Part shown: positions 1-6,067 of the stretch, one piece after another | Layout of the letters: each line of letters opens with the position of its first letter | How positions within the stretch are numbered: the stretch's first letter is position 1 | Source: JAFDVL01 sp043783625 | Lineage (GTDB): Bacteria; Acidobacteriota; Blastocatellia; RBC074 | DNA length: 13,692 nt | Assembly (NCBI GenBank): GCA_043783625.1 | Contig: JAYVZE010000127.1 | Span: forward strand, 1 to 13,692 | Direction of reading: 5' to 3' | The notes under the pieces: generated by a model | The model's input: only the letters and a program-made list of their open reading frames with translations | Told to the model about the DNA's origin: nothing | Databases searched by the model: none | Made by a program: the position numbers and the translations under genes

Positions 1-30
1 CCGGTTGACCGGGCTTGCCAAGAGCTTGAG
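1..30. repeat. Left half of palindromic target repeat interrupted by the IS
   Basis: These 30 bases match the reverse complement of 1237-1266 at 24 of 30 positions without gaps. Removing the element rejoins them into a 60-bp imperfect palindrome with a perfect 14-bp centre, GCTTGAGCTCAAGC. It resembles a REP-like dispersed element. The left border is the window edge, so the repeat may extend further. Confidence 0.75.
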
Positions 31-34
31 CTTG

Positions 35-40
35 TATCTT
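35..40 (+). promoter_or_regulatory. -10 half of junction promoter in IS left end
   Basis: TATCTT is preceded by TTG. In the integrated copy the sequence 17 bp upstream (GGCTTG in flanking host DNA) is a poor -35. When the element circularises, TTGACT from the right end lies exactly 17 bp upstream. Transcription would begin near 47, just before the first bridge RNA hairpin. Confidence 0.7.
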
Positions 41-46
41 GAAGGT

Positions 47-232
47 GACGCGGTAAACAACTATCTTGGACGCTTGATAGTTGTTGGAAAAGATGAGTCT
101 GGGCTTTAGCTGAGACCGTGAGTCTGCGCTTTAGATAATGACCTCTTTTCCATTTTTACCAGTTCCTCCTCAGGTCGGACAGTATCAAGTGACCATTGAG
201 TCCGTATTTTACAAGGTTGACCGCAGGAACAT
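47..232 (+). ncRNA. Putative IS110 bridge RNA
   Basis: Three consecutive folds fill the left end. (a) A 5' hairpin has a perfect 10-bp stem, 56-65 with 76-85, and a 10-nt loop. (b) A helix of 86-93 with 144-151 (GGAAAAGA/TCTTTTCC) encloses a loop of about 50 nt, the presumed target-binding loop. It holds a 16-nt direct repeat at 94-109 and 119-134 (15/16 identical). (c) The presumed donor-binding hairpin is closed by 162-167 with 225-230, then 173-176 with 219-222, with an inner helix 176-180/200-204 that competes with the second at one base. Its 5' side contains ACAGTATC (179-186), identical to the right end at 1230-1237. Its 3' side contains TACAAG (210-215), the reverse complement of the left end at 31-36. 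The order hairpin, target loop, donor loop is that described for bridge RNAs. The 5' end at about 47 is inferred from the -10 box at 35-40. The 3' end is approximate. Confidence 0.82.
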
Positions 233-245
233 TTTTTTAATTTTC

Positions 246-252
246 AAAGGAG
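246..252 (+). promoter_or_regulatory. Shine-Dalgarno of the IS110 transposase
   Basis: AAAGGAG lies 9 nt before the ATG at 262. It is the clearest ribosome binding site in the window. Most resident genes here lack one, which fits the element being a separate acquisition. Confidence 0.8.
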
Positions 253-261
253 TTTAGTTTT

Positions 262-1221
262 ATGGAACAAGCTATTTTAGGCATTGATGTTGCCAAACAA
301 AAACTCGATGTTGCTCTTCTTCAGAGCCAGAAAACTTTGACGAGACAATTCGATAATTCACGGTCAGGCTTCCAGCAACTGCACGCGTGGCTGACCTCTT
401 TGCACGTCGTCCAAGTGCATGCCTGCCTGGAAGCGACCGGTTCCTATGGTGATGCCGTGGCTTTATTTTTGCACGAATCCGCTCATCTTGTTTCGGTAGT
501 CAATCCTTTTCGCATCAAAGGTTATGCTAATTCCAAATTTCAACGCAACAAAACTGACATTGCTGATGCTCGTCTGATTGCTGATTTTTGCTTGACGCAA
601 AAACCTGAGCAGTGGCTGCCACCAACTCCCGCCGTAGCTGAACTACAAGCACTTACGCGCAGAATTGAAGCGGTCGAACAGATGCTTCAAATGGAGAAAA
701 ATCGCCTGGCTGTAGCGCCCGCAAAAATTAAACCGAGCATCCAACGGATGCTGACAATTTTTGCAAAAGAGATTGCCGATCTCGAAACAAGTAGCCAGCA
801 TCATTTTGCTGAAAACTCCCCTTTGAAAGAGCAAGCTGAATTACTCCAAACGATTCCCGGCATTGGCGAAAAAACGGCCGCTCTGCTGTTAGCGGAAATT
901 GAGTTTTCGCGTTACCACTCGGCGCGCGAAGTGGCGGCTTACGCGGGTGTCACGCCAAAAAAGAAAACCTCGGGAACCAGTTTGAATCGTACCCATTTGT
1001 CCAAACTCGGCAACGGCAGAATTCGTAAAAAATTATATTTTCCAGCGATTGTCGCCACCGTGCATAACAACATTATCAAAGAGTTTGCCAAGCGTTTGAA
1101 AGCAAATGGAAAAACTGCCATGCAAATTGTCTGTGCCGCGATGCGAAAATTGTTGCACATTGCCTTTGGCGTCTTGAAACATAAAATCCCATTTGATTCA
1201 AATTTGGCTTTTTCACGTTGA
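262..1221 (+). CDS. IS110-family transposase (bridge RNA-guided recombinase)
   Basis: The 319-residue protein has the two IS110 domains. The N-terminal RuvC-like DEDD domain shows D9 (GIDVAK), E57 (CLEATG) and D99/D102 (NKTDIADAR). The C-terminal Transposase_20 domain shows a helix-hairpin-helix-like TIPGIGEKTAALLLAE at about 197-212, followed by AYAGVTP and the catalytic serine S237 in the KKTSGTS motif. The length is normal for the family (IS621 is about 326 residues). By family knowledge, the enzyme joins donor and target DNA under the direction of a bridge RNA made from the same element, using a serine nucleophile. The start is supported by a strong Shine-Dalgarno AAAGGAG at 246-252. The stop codon TGA (1219-1221) overlaps the TTGACT box thought to form half of the junction promoter. 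No frameshift or missing catalytic residue is seen. Confidence 0.95.
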   Translation: MEQAILGIDVAKQKLDVALLQSQKTLTRQFDNSRSGFQQLHAWLTSLHVVQVHACLEATGSYGDAVALFLHESAHLVSVVNPFRIKGYANSKFQRNKTDIADARLIADFCLTQKPEQWLPPTPAVAELQALTRRIEAVEQMLQMEKNRLAVAPAKIKPSIQRMLTIFAKEIADLETSSQHHFAENSPLKEQAELLQTIPGIGEKTAALLLAEIEFSRYHSAREVAAYAGVTPKKKTSGTSLNRTHLSKLGNGRIRKKLYFPAIVATVHNNIIKEFAKRLKANGKTAMQIVCAAMRKLLHIAFGVLKHKIPFDSNLAFSR

Positions 1222-1223
1222 CT
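1218..1223 (+). promoter_or_regulatory. -35 half of junction promoter in IS right end
   Basis: TTGACT overlaps the transposase stop codon. From it to the CT core is 15 nt (1224-1238), and the left end adds TG (33-34) before TATCTT. The spacer in a circular intermediate is therefore 17 bp. By analogy with IS621, this split promoter would drive bridge RNA and transposase only from the excised circle. Confidence 0.7.
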
Positions 1224-1236
1224 TTCAAGACAGTAT

Positions 1237-1266
1237 CTCAAGCCACTTGAAAGCCCGGTAAACCGG
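1237..1266. repeat. Right half of palindromic target repeat interrupted by the IS
   Basis: This is the partner of 1-30. It starts with the CT core (1237-1238), continues CAAGCC, and ends in the near-palindromic CCGGTAAACCGG. The equivalent outer part of the left half is CCGGTTGACCGG. Confidence 0.75.
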
Positions 1267-1289
1267 ACTGGATTTATTACGACAGCATT

Positions 1290-1309
1290 CCCAGCCGTAA
1301 ACGGCTGGG
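1290..1309. repeat. Short perfect palindrome (hairpin)
   Basis: CCCAGCCG (1290-1297) and CGGCTGGG (1302-1309) form a perfect 8-bp stem around TAAA, or 9 bp around AA. There is no T-tract on either side, so it is not a classical intrinsic terminator. It lies about 50 bp beyond the stop of the minus-strand gene at 1359 and could still mark the end of that transcript. It may be a REP-like repeat, since the core resembles the adjacent CCGGTAAACCGG. Confidence 0.6.
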
Positions 1310-1358
1310 CTAACGGAAAATTTTCTTCGACATAAAGCAAATAATATTTCGAATCCTC

Positions 1359-2105
1359 TTAAAAGTATGTGATCGTTCGATAAGTCACAATTTTCGTTTG
1401 CGCACGATTCCCATTGAAAACTTCGTCTTGCGTGTCTTCAGACATTTTCGTCCAATTGCCTTGCGTATCTTTTGTTTCGTAAAACAACCTGCGTTTTAGT
1501 GGCAAGATTTTCTTCGGGGATTTTGTGGCAGGTGCCGGGGATTCTTTTTCCTTCGGGCTGAGGGCTAATTGAATTCCGCTCATCAATGTAATCTCTTGTG
1601 GAGGCGCATTATTGACGGATTCCGAAAATTTTAAATCACCGGAAACCGGATCCGCCTTCATCAAAGTTTTCCTGAACTCTTTTCCTTCATCATCAAAATC
1701 ACGATTTAGATGTTCCTGAATGTTGCCAATTTTGCCGTATTTGTATTCAGCAATTCGATACTGAAATCCGATTTTGTCGAAGAGCTGGCTTTCAAGTTTG
1801 ACCAGTTCATCGCCTTGATAAGTGTATGAATTAATCCTGCGAATTTTCCCGTTCGCCGAGTATTCCTTATGCTCAATCAATTTCTCCTGCTTGTCGTATT
1901 TGGCTTCGGCTATTATTTTTTTCTCGCTTTGACGCTCGAAATCTTTGGAGCTGGTAACAGTTCTTTGCTCAATTTTAATCGAACTAACCTCACCAGTCAG
2001 TTGCGTTTTTAAAAGTGGTTCAGGGTGATGAACGTCGGGATTGAATTGCGCAAATGTGGCAGTTGCTGCGATGGAAATGGAGAGAAAAGAAATCAGTAAT
2101 CTCAT
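1359..2105 (-). CDS. Exported YD-repeat-like protein of unknown function
   Basis: The 248-residue protein starts with a Sec signal peptide (residues 1-19, hydrophobic RLLISFLSISIAATATFA, probable cleavage after TFA). There is no lipobox cysteine. Residues about 67-125 hold short charged beta-strand-like units (AKYDKQEKLIEHKEYSANGK; RINSYTYQGDELVKLES) that resemble degenerate YD/RHS repeats. A late DTQGNWTKM segment (213-221) is a phrase often seen in such proteins. A proline/lysine linker (about 184-205) separates the two parts. It is presumably periplasmic or outer-membrane associated. It lies 46 bp after the third CxxC membrane-protein gene, so it may be the last gene of that operon or have its own start signal. 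No Shine-Dalgarno is evident. I do not recognise a specific function. Confidence 0.75.
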   Translation of the reverse strand: MRLLISFLSISIAATATFAQFNPDVHHPEPLLKTQLTGEVSSIKIEQRTVTSSKDFERQSEKKIIAEAKYDKQEKLIEHKEYSANGKIRRINSYTYQGDELVKLESQLFDKIGFQYRIAEYKYGKIGNIQEHLNRDFDDEGKEFRKTLMKADPVSGDLKFSESVNNAPPQEITLMSGIQLALSPKEKESPAPATKSPKKILPLKRRLFYETKDTQGNWTKMSEDTQDEVFNGNRAQTKIVTYRTITYF

Positions 2106-2151
2106 ACTTAGTGATTTCCGAAGTAAGGGAAAAAGTTACGCGAAGAAATAT

Positions 2152-2712
2152 TCAATCAATCTTTTCAATAAAGTGTTTCTCACATTGTAAGCAGTACCAG
2201 TTGGAATTCCACCGTTTGAATTGAAATGTTCGAATTGTTTTTCTGAGCTTATCCAGAAGCCAAACCAGAACCAAAATATTGATGAAGATTGAGAAAAATA
2301 ATAGAGCACTTTGGGGATCTTTTCTTCGCCTCCCGATACTCAGGTATCCCAGCCGTTCCAGATAAATCGAAATGGTTAAAGCGGCAATGACGGTTAATCC
2401 AATTATTGAGTACAGATAAAAATTTGAGTCAAAAACTTTATCAAAAATTGATTCAACCTCTGGAGGTGGTTTAATTCGCTTTATGAATTTGGGGCTAAGG
2501 AGTGCTTCTTCGATGGATAAATAATACGAAGATGATTCAATACCCTCCGGTTTCTTTTTCCTTTTTGGGTTGGCATACTTATATGTTTTGTAGACCTGAT
2601 AAGCATCAGCCTTATGAACTGTCTGACCAACTTCGCAATACGGACACGCTATCGCACGAATACGGAACAAAATTTTCTTATCACTGAAGTTGAGGATGTG
2701 ATTTCCACTCAT
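2152..2712 (-). CDS. Membrane protein with split CxxC motifs, paralogue 3
   Basis: The 186-residue protein is not recognised by function. The N-terminal segment has ACPYCEVGQTVHKADAYQVY (CxxC at C23/C26), a lysine-rich linker, and a conserved IEEALLSPKFIKRIKPPP stretch (about 67-84). Two hydrophobic helices follow at about 98-117 and 136-153. A short basic tail ends in WYCLQCEKHF (C174/C177). The neighbouring proteins at 2728-3324 and 3337-3912 share the same plan and key residues. If both ends face the cytoplasm, the two CxxC pairs could join into one four-cysteine zinc ribbon across a membrane hairpin. The loop between the helices carries RRRK, which weakens a simple positive-inside topology for this copy. 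The start lies 15 bp after the previous stop. Confidence 0.8.
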   Translation of the reverse strand: MSGNHILNFSDKKILFRIRAIACPYCEVGQTVHKADAYQVYKTYKYANPKRKKKPEGIESSSYYLSIEEALLSPKFIKRIKPPPEVESIFDKVFDSNFYLYSIIGLTVIAALTISIYLERLGYLSIGRRRKDPQSALLFFSIFINILVLVWLLDKLRKTIRTFQFKRWNSNWYCLQCEKHFIEKID

Positions 2713-2727
2713 AAAGCTTACGATATT

Positions 2728-3324
2728 TTATAGCAAATATATTGAGGTTTTCCCGTCATTTGAACGTTCAATATAAAATTGAATTCCGCATCGCAAGCAG
2801 AGCCACGACTTAAACCAGTACGGGTGAGAGGGATTAAATTTCTTTTCACGATAATTATCAATTAGATAAATTAGCCAAAAAATAAAGATGGATAGCGTAA
2901 GTAAGAATAAACCGATTGCGCTGCTGGCCGGGCTGTGACGGCTGGTATCTTCACCCATCTGATGCAGGTAGTCCGTAGTTCCCCATCCGATCAAAAGCAC
3001 AATTCCTACTACTGAATACATTATCCACTTAGAATCTATCAGGTTGACGAATTGAGCATGCGGTGGAGGCTTCACAGCTTTTAGGAATGATGGATGCAGG
3101 AGTGCGCCTTCAATGTGAAGATATTTAGCAACGGCGGGTTTGGGTTTTACGTTTTTTGCCAGCCGAAGTATTTTTCGTTTGTGCGCGTAATCATCTGACT
3201 GAAAAGCGGCATAGGCTTCTTTTTTATGAACTGCTTGCCCAAGCTTGCAACCTGGGCAAGGCATCGTCCTAACGTGTAATGGTTTCTGCTTATTCTTGTC
3301 ATTTGCGAACTGTCTTCTTGCCAT
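2728..3324 (-). CDS. Membrane protein with split CxxC motifs, paralogue 2
   Basis: The 198-residue protein follows the family plan: PCPGCKLGQAVHKKEAYAAF (C23/C26), YLHIEGALLHPSFLKAVKPPP (about 68-88), hydrophobic helices at about 100-117 and 136-156, then DNYREKK and WLCLRCGIQFYIE (C176/C179). The inter-helix loop is short and has few positive charges, while basic residues crowd both terminal parts. This supports both ends being cytoplasmic. The gene starts 12 bp after the preceding stop and is followed 15 bp later by paralogue 3, so the three are very likely one transcript. Function is unknown. The four cysteines suggest metal binding, by inference. Confidence 0.82.
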   Translation of the reverse strand: MARRQFANDKNKQKPLHVRTMPCPGCKLGQAVHKKEAYAAFQSDDYAHKRKILRLAKNVKPKPAVAKYLHIEGALLHPSFLKAVKPPPHAQFVNLIDSKWIMYSVVGIVLLIGWGTTDYLHQMGEDTSRHSPASSAIGLFLLTLSIFIFWLIYLIDNYREKKFNPSHPYWFKSWLCLRCGIQFYIERSNDGKTSIYLL

Positions 3325-3336
3325 CTCTTGGTGTCG

Positions 3337-3912
3337 CTAGTTAGAAATATTTTTCTTCTTGTTCAAGAATTGTTCCCCGCATTGAAGACAATGCCAGGTT
3401 GCTGCCCATTCTTGCAACGCTTTATTTTCTTTTTTCTCCCGAAATGAATTGAAGAAAATGACTGATGCGAAAATTAATAATGCCACAAATATTTTAGCGT
3501 AATCTTCAAGGAATTCTGCAATCTTTTCAAAGCCTGAATTGAAAAGCAGCAATGCGATTGCACCAAGACCAATGGCGAGAACTCCGCCGCAAGCGTACTT
3601 AATAATTTCAGCAGTGAAGGAATCTTGATGGTTGGCAATCCATTCTAAATATTTCGGGAGAACGCGCGGGGGAGCGATGACAGGAAGTAAGTCAGGGTTT
3701 CGCAGTGCGGCTTCGATGTGAGAATTTTTCCCAACTGTGGGTTGTGATTTAGTAACGGGTTTGTTGACTGCATTTCGCAATTTGGCAAATTTAGGCGAAC
3801 GGTATTTCTGGTAAATTTCCTGCTTGTTGAAAGCACGTCCCGTTTTACATTTACAGCAGGGAATTGATTCGAGTGGAGAAGTTTTTCGTTTTTTTGATTT
3901 GATAAATTGCAT
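3337..3912 (-). CDS. Membrane protein with split CxxC motifs, paralogue 1
   Basis: The 191-residue protein is the first and most divergent member of the tandem trio. The N-terminal motif is CCKCKTGRAFNKQEIYQKY (C19, C20, C22, so CxxC is C19-C22). It is followed by SHIEAALRNPDLLPVIAPP (about 64-82), helices at about 104-124 and 140-157, FREKKENK, and WHCLQCGEQF (C175/C178). The start lies 14 bp after the stop of the ABC transporter ATPase, so transcription with that gene is likely. The extra cysteine C20 is specific to this copy. Function is not recognised, and the conserved proline pair and IEAAL box do not point me to a named family. Confidence 0.82.
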   Translation of the reverse strand: MQFIKSKKRKTSPLESIPCCKCKTGRAFNKQEIYQKYRSPKFAKLRNAVNKPVTKSQPTVGKNSHIEAALRNPDLLPVIAPPRVLPKYLEWIANHQDSFTAEIIKYACGGVLAIGLGAIALLLFNSGFEKIAEFLEDYAKIFVALLIFASVIFFNSFREKKENKALQEWAATWHCLQCGEQFLNKKKNISN

Positions 3913-3926
3913 TGCGAGCTTCGCAC

Positions 3927-5411
3927 TTACCGTCCGCCTGTCATCATCAACCCAATTTCTTCCTGGCTCACTTTTTTCGGATCAACTTCACCGACGATTT
4001 TTCCTTGATACATCACGAGAACGCGATCCGATAAGGACAAAACTTCTTCGAGTTCGGCGGAGACTAACAAAATTGCTGCGCCGGAATCGCGGAGTTCGAC
4101 AAGTTTGCGGTGGATGAATTCGATGGCTCCGATGTCTACGCCGCGTGTGGGTTGCGACACTAATAATAATTTTGGAGCGATGTCGAATTCGCGCCCGATG
4201 ATGAGTTTTTGTTGATTGCCGCCGGAAAGAGATTTCGCGGAAAGGGCTTCATTGGCGGGGCGCACATCGAAGTCGTGAATCAGGCGTTTTGATTTTGTGA
4301 TGGAGGCTACGTTGTTGAGAAATCCCATTAACGAAGCGGCGGGGTTTCGATAATGGGTGCCGAGAATTGAATTATCTGTCAAGTCGAAATCCAGTAATAA
4401 GCCGCGCCGATGACGGTCTTCGGGGATGTGCGCGACGCCGAGTTCTTTAATTTTTCGTGGATTCATTCCCGCACAATTTTTACCGCTGACCTGAAAATTT
4501 CCGCTGGAAGTTTTTTTCAGTCCGGCGAGGATTTCAATTAATTCAGTTTGTCCGTTGCCTTCGACTCCGGCGATGCCGACGATTTCACCTGCGTGAACAT
4601 TGAACGAAATGGCTTCACTATGCGGAAGAACCCGTAAGTTCTCTATCTGTAAAATTACTGCTTGCGGCTTCGCTTCAGGTTTATCTACTCTTAGTAAAAC
4701 ATCACGACCAACCATCAACCGTGCGATTTCGGCAGGAGAAGTTTCGGCGGTGACGAGGTTGCCGACGACTTTGCCGTCGCGCATGACCGTGATGTTGTCA
4801 GAAATCGCCAGCACTTCGTTGAGTTTGTGCGTGATGATGATGATGGTTTTTCCCTGCGCTTTCATGCCGCGCAGGATGCGGAAAAATTCTTCGACTTCCG
4901 GCGGAGTCAACACCGCTGTCGGTTCATCCAGAATCAAAATATTTGCACCACGATACAATGCTTTGACGACTTCGACACGTTGTTGCTGACCGACGGAGAG
5001 GTCTTCAATGTTTTGATTGAGGTCGAGATCAAAGCCGAAATCATCCAATACTTTTTGCACTTGTTCGGCGGATTTGTCGTAATCAATTCTTCCGCCCGCA
5101 GTCGTTTCGGCTCCGAGGATAATATTTTCCAGCACCGACATTGTCTGCACCAGCATAAAATGTTGATGTACCATCCCGATGCCAAGCTTGATCGCGTCCT
5201 GCGGATTGCGAATATTTTGCTTCGTTCCATCTACAAAAATCTCACCTTCATCGGCGGTATAAAAGCCGTACAGGATTTTCATGACGGTAGATTTTCCAGC
5301 TCCATTTTCACCGACGATGGCGTGGATGGAATTCGCCGGAATCTTCACTGAAATCGCTTTATTCGCAGCGACTGCACCAAACTTTTTGGTAATATTATTA
5401 AGTTCGATCAT
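3927..5411 (-). CDS. Nucleoside/sugar-type ABC importer ATP-binding protein (two NBDs)
   Basis: The 494-residue protein has two fused ATPase domains, like YufO/NupO and RbsA-type importers. NBD1 is complete: Walker A GENGAGKS (34-41), signature LSVGQQQ (138-144), Walker B LILDEPT (159-165, E163) and switch H195. NBD2 is degenerate in the way typical of the family: GVEGNGQT (282-289) lacks the Walker A lysine, LSGGNQQ (395-401) is intact, and LLLVSQPTRGVD has Q in place of the catalytic E. HIPEDRHRRG (328-337) is also a family mark. It would energise uptake with a BMP-type binding protein, and the lipoprotein gene at 6045-7040 is the natural partner. The usual two permease genes are not in the window. 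The ATG has no Shine-Dalgarno. A TAAAAT box ends 6 nt before it, so the mRNA may be leaderless. Confidence 0.93.
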   Translation of the reverse strand: MIELNNITKKFGAVAANKAISVKIPANSIHAIVGENGAGKSTVMKILYGFYTADEGEIFVDGTKQNIRNPQDAIKLGIGMVHQHFMLVQTMSVLENIILGAETTAGGRIDYDKSAEQVQKVLDDFGFDLDLNQNIEDLSVGQQQRVEVVKALYRGANILILDEPTAVLTPPEVEEFFRILRGMKAQGKTIIIITHKLNEVLAISDNITVMRDGKVVGNLVTAETSPAEIARLMVGRDVLLRVDKPEAKPQAVILQIENLRVLPHSEAISFNVHAGEIVGIAGVEGNGQTELIEILAGLKKTSSGNFQVSGKNCAGMNPRKIKELGVAHIPEDRHRRGLLLDFDLTDNSILGTHYRNPAASLMGFLNNVASITKSKRLIHDFDVRPANEALSAKSLSGGNQQKLIIGREFDIAPKLLLVSQPTRGVDIGAIEFIHRKLVELRDSGAAILLVSAELEEVLSLSDRVLVMYQGKIVGEVDPKKVSQEEIGLMMTGGR

Positions 5412-5446
5412 TTTGTGATTTTAAATCGAAAGAGTACAATTTCGCT
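5412..5446. promoter_or_regulatory. Compact divergent promoter pair, probably leaderless on both sides
   Basis: Only 35 bp separate the start codons of the ABC ATPase (minus) and the nuclease-like gene (plus). Plus strand: TACAAT at 5435-5440, then 6 nt, then ATG at 5447. TTGTGA at 5413-5418 is a fair -35 at a 16-bp spacing. Minus strand: TAAAAT (5423-5418), then 6 nt, then ATG at 5411, with no good -35. Neither side has a Shine-Dalgarno. The plus -35 overlaps the minus -10, so the two promoters should exclude each other. Confidence 0.5.
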
Positions 5447-6067
5447 ATGGCATTCAGTAAATATAAAGAGATCGGACAAGTGCAGCAAGAGTTTGAGATC
5501 AGTCTGCTCGAACAATCTTTTATCCCCAATGAAGTCGTTGTACCGTCAGAAACATTTAGAAGTGAATTTGAATTTACGCTCAATAGTTTTCCAATTGTTT
5601 CAGAAGGCGCACGAACCGAAACCATTATTTTTCCGGTCTTGCGTGAGGTGTACAAAGACTATCATCACAGCTTTACGCTTTGGATTGAAAAACCGATTTC
5701 ATTTAATGCTCAATTAAGCGGGACTCCAGATTATATTCTGGCTGCAAAATCCCCACTTGGAAAAACTGTGTTCACGAAGCCGTTAGTGGCGATGGTCGAA
5801 GCGAAAAAAAATGATTTTGATTACGGTTGGGGACAATGTTTGGCTGAACTTGTAGCCGCACAAAAAATTAATGGCGATGAAACTTTTCCAGTTTTTGGAA
5901 TCGTTACTGATGGTGAAAGTTGGCAATTCGGCAAACTTGAAAATTCTGTTTTTACAAAAAATCTTTTGAGCTATCCATTAGGTGATTTGCCTAGATTATT
6001 TGGAGCTTTGCATTACGTTTTTCGCACGATGCAAGAAGCAATTTCTACTTCGCCATCGCGTCCGTAA
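5447..6067 (+). CDS. PD-(D/E)XK nuclease-like protein
   Basis: The 206-residue soluble protein has the restriction-endonuclease fold motifs: E59 in RTETIIFPVLREV, D95 in GTPDYIL, and E118-x-K120 in VAMVEAKKN. A helix GQCLAELVAAQ (129-139) follows, giving D-x(22)-E-x-K plus a conserved Q. Similar stand-alone proteins with an 'EAKK...GQC.AE..AAQ' core are common in cyanobacteria and other phyla. They are usually annotated as hypothetical or type I restriction-like, and their substrate is unknown. No methyltransferase or specificity gene is nearby, so this is not a visible restriction-modification system. It is the only resident plus-strand gene between two parts of a transporter, and its last 23 bp overlap the convergent BMP gene. 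This suggests insertion into an older cluster. The ATG at 5447 is supported by TACAAT six bases upstream. Confidence 0.78.
   Translation: MAFSKYKEIGQVQQEFEISLLEQSFIPNEVVVPSETFRSEFEFTLNSFPIVSEGARTETIIFPVLREVYKDYHHSFTLWIEKPISFNAQLSGTPDYILAAKSPLGKTVFTKPLVAMVEAKKNDFDYGWGQCLAELVAAQKINGDETFPVFGIVTDGESWQFGKLENSVFTKNLLSYPLGDLPRLFGALHYVFRTMQEAISTSPSRP

Larger units (their letters stand above)
31..1238 (+). mobile_element. Complete IS110-family insertion sequence (IS621-like)
   Basis: The element has a 5' non-coding region of about 230 bp, one transposase gene (262-1221) and a very short right end. This is the layout of the IS110 group, which encodes its bridge RNA in the left end. I place the ends at a CT core: CT at 31-32 (left end continues TGTAT) and CT at 1237-1238 (right end reads ACAGTAT before it). 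Joining the ends gives ACAGTATCTTGTAT. Its two halves are matched in the correct orientations by the donor-loop guides at 179-186 and 210-215. Counting one CT copy, the element is about 1206 bp. A short subterminal inverted repeat (37-46 against 1221-1230, 9/10) lies inside the ends. The flanks 1-30 and 1239-1266 are host DNA. The only visible direct duplication is the CT dinucleotide, as is usual for this family. The element looks intact and possibly active. Confidence 0.88.

Noticed and set aside
215..223. GGTTGACCG in the donor loop identical to 3-11, as a guide to the left end
   Set aside because: It is in the wrong orientation for a right donor guide, and position 3-11 lies outside the element once the CT core is placed. 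It is probably chance.
1..1266. 46-bp terminal inverted repeats of the insertion sequence (1-46 and 1221-1266)
   Set aside because: The match is real (35/46), but the donor guides put the element ends at the CT cores 31-32 and 1237-1238. Most of it is therefore the interrupted host palindrome. Only 37-46/1221-1230 is internal to the element.
1290..1324. Intrinsic terminator at the 1290-1309 hairpin
   Set aside because: The stem is good, but no run of T follows on either strand at the proper distance.
4600..5351. Long plus-strand open frames opposite the ABC ATPase
   Set aside because: They are shadows of the strongly supported minus-strand ATPase, with no family resemblance.
5447..6067. Complete restriction-modification or toxin-antitoxin module
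   Set aside because: Only one nuclease-like gene is present. Neighbours are transporter genes and no methylase, specificity or antitoxin gene is visible.
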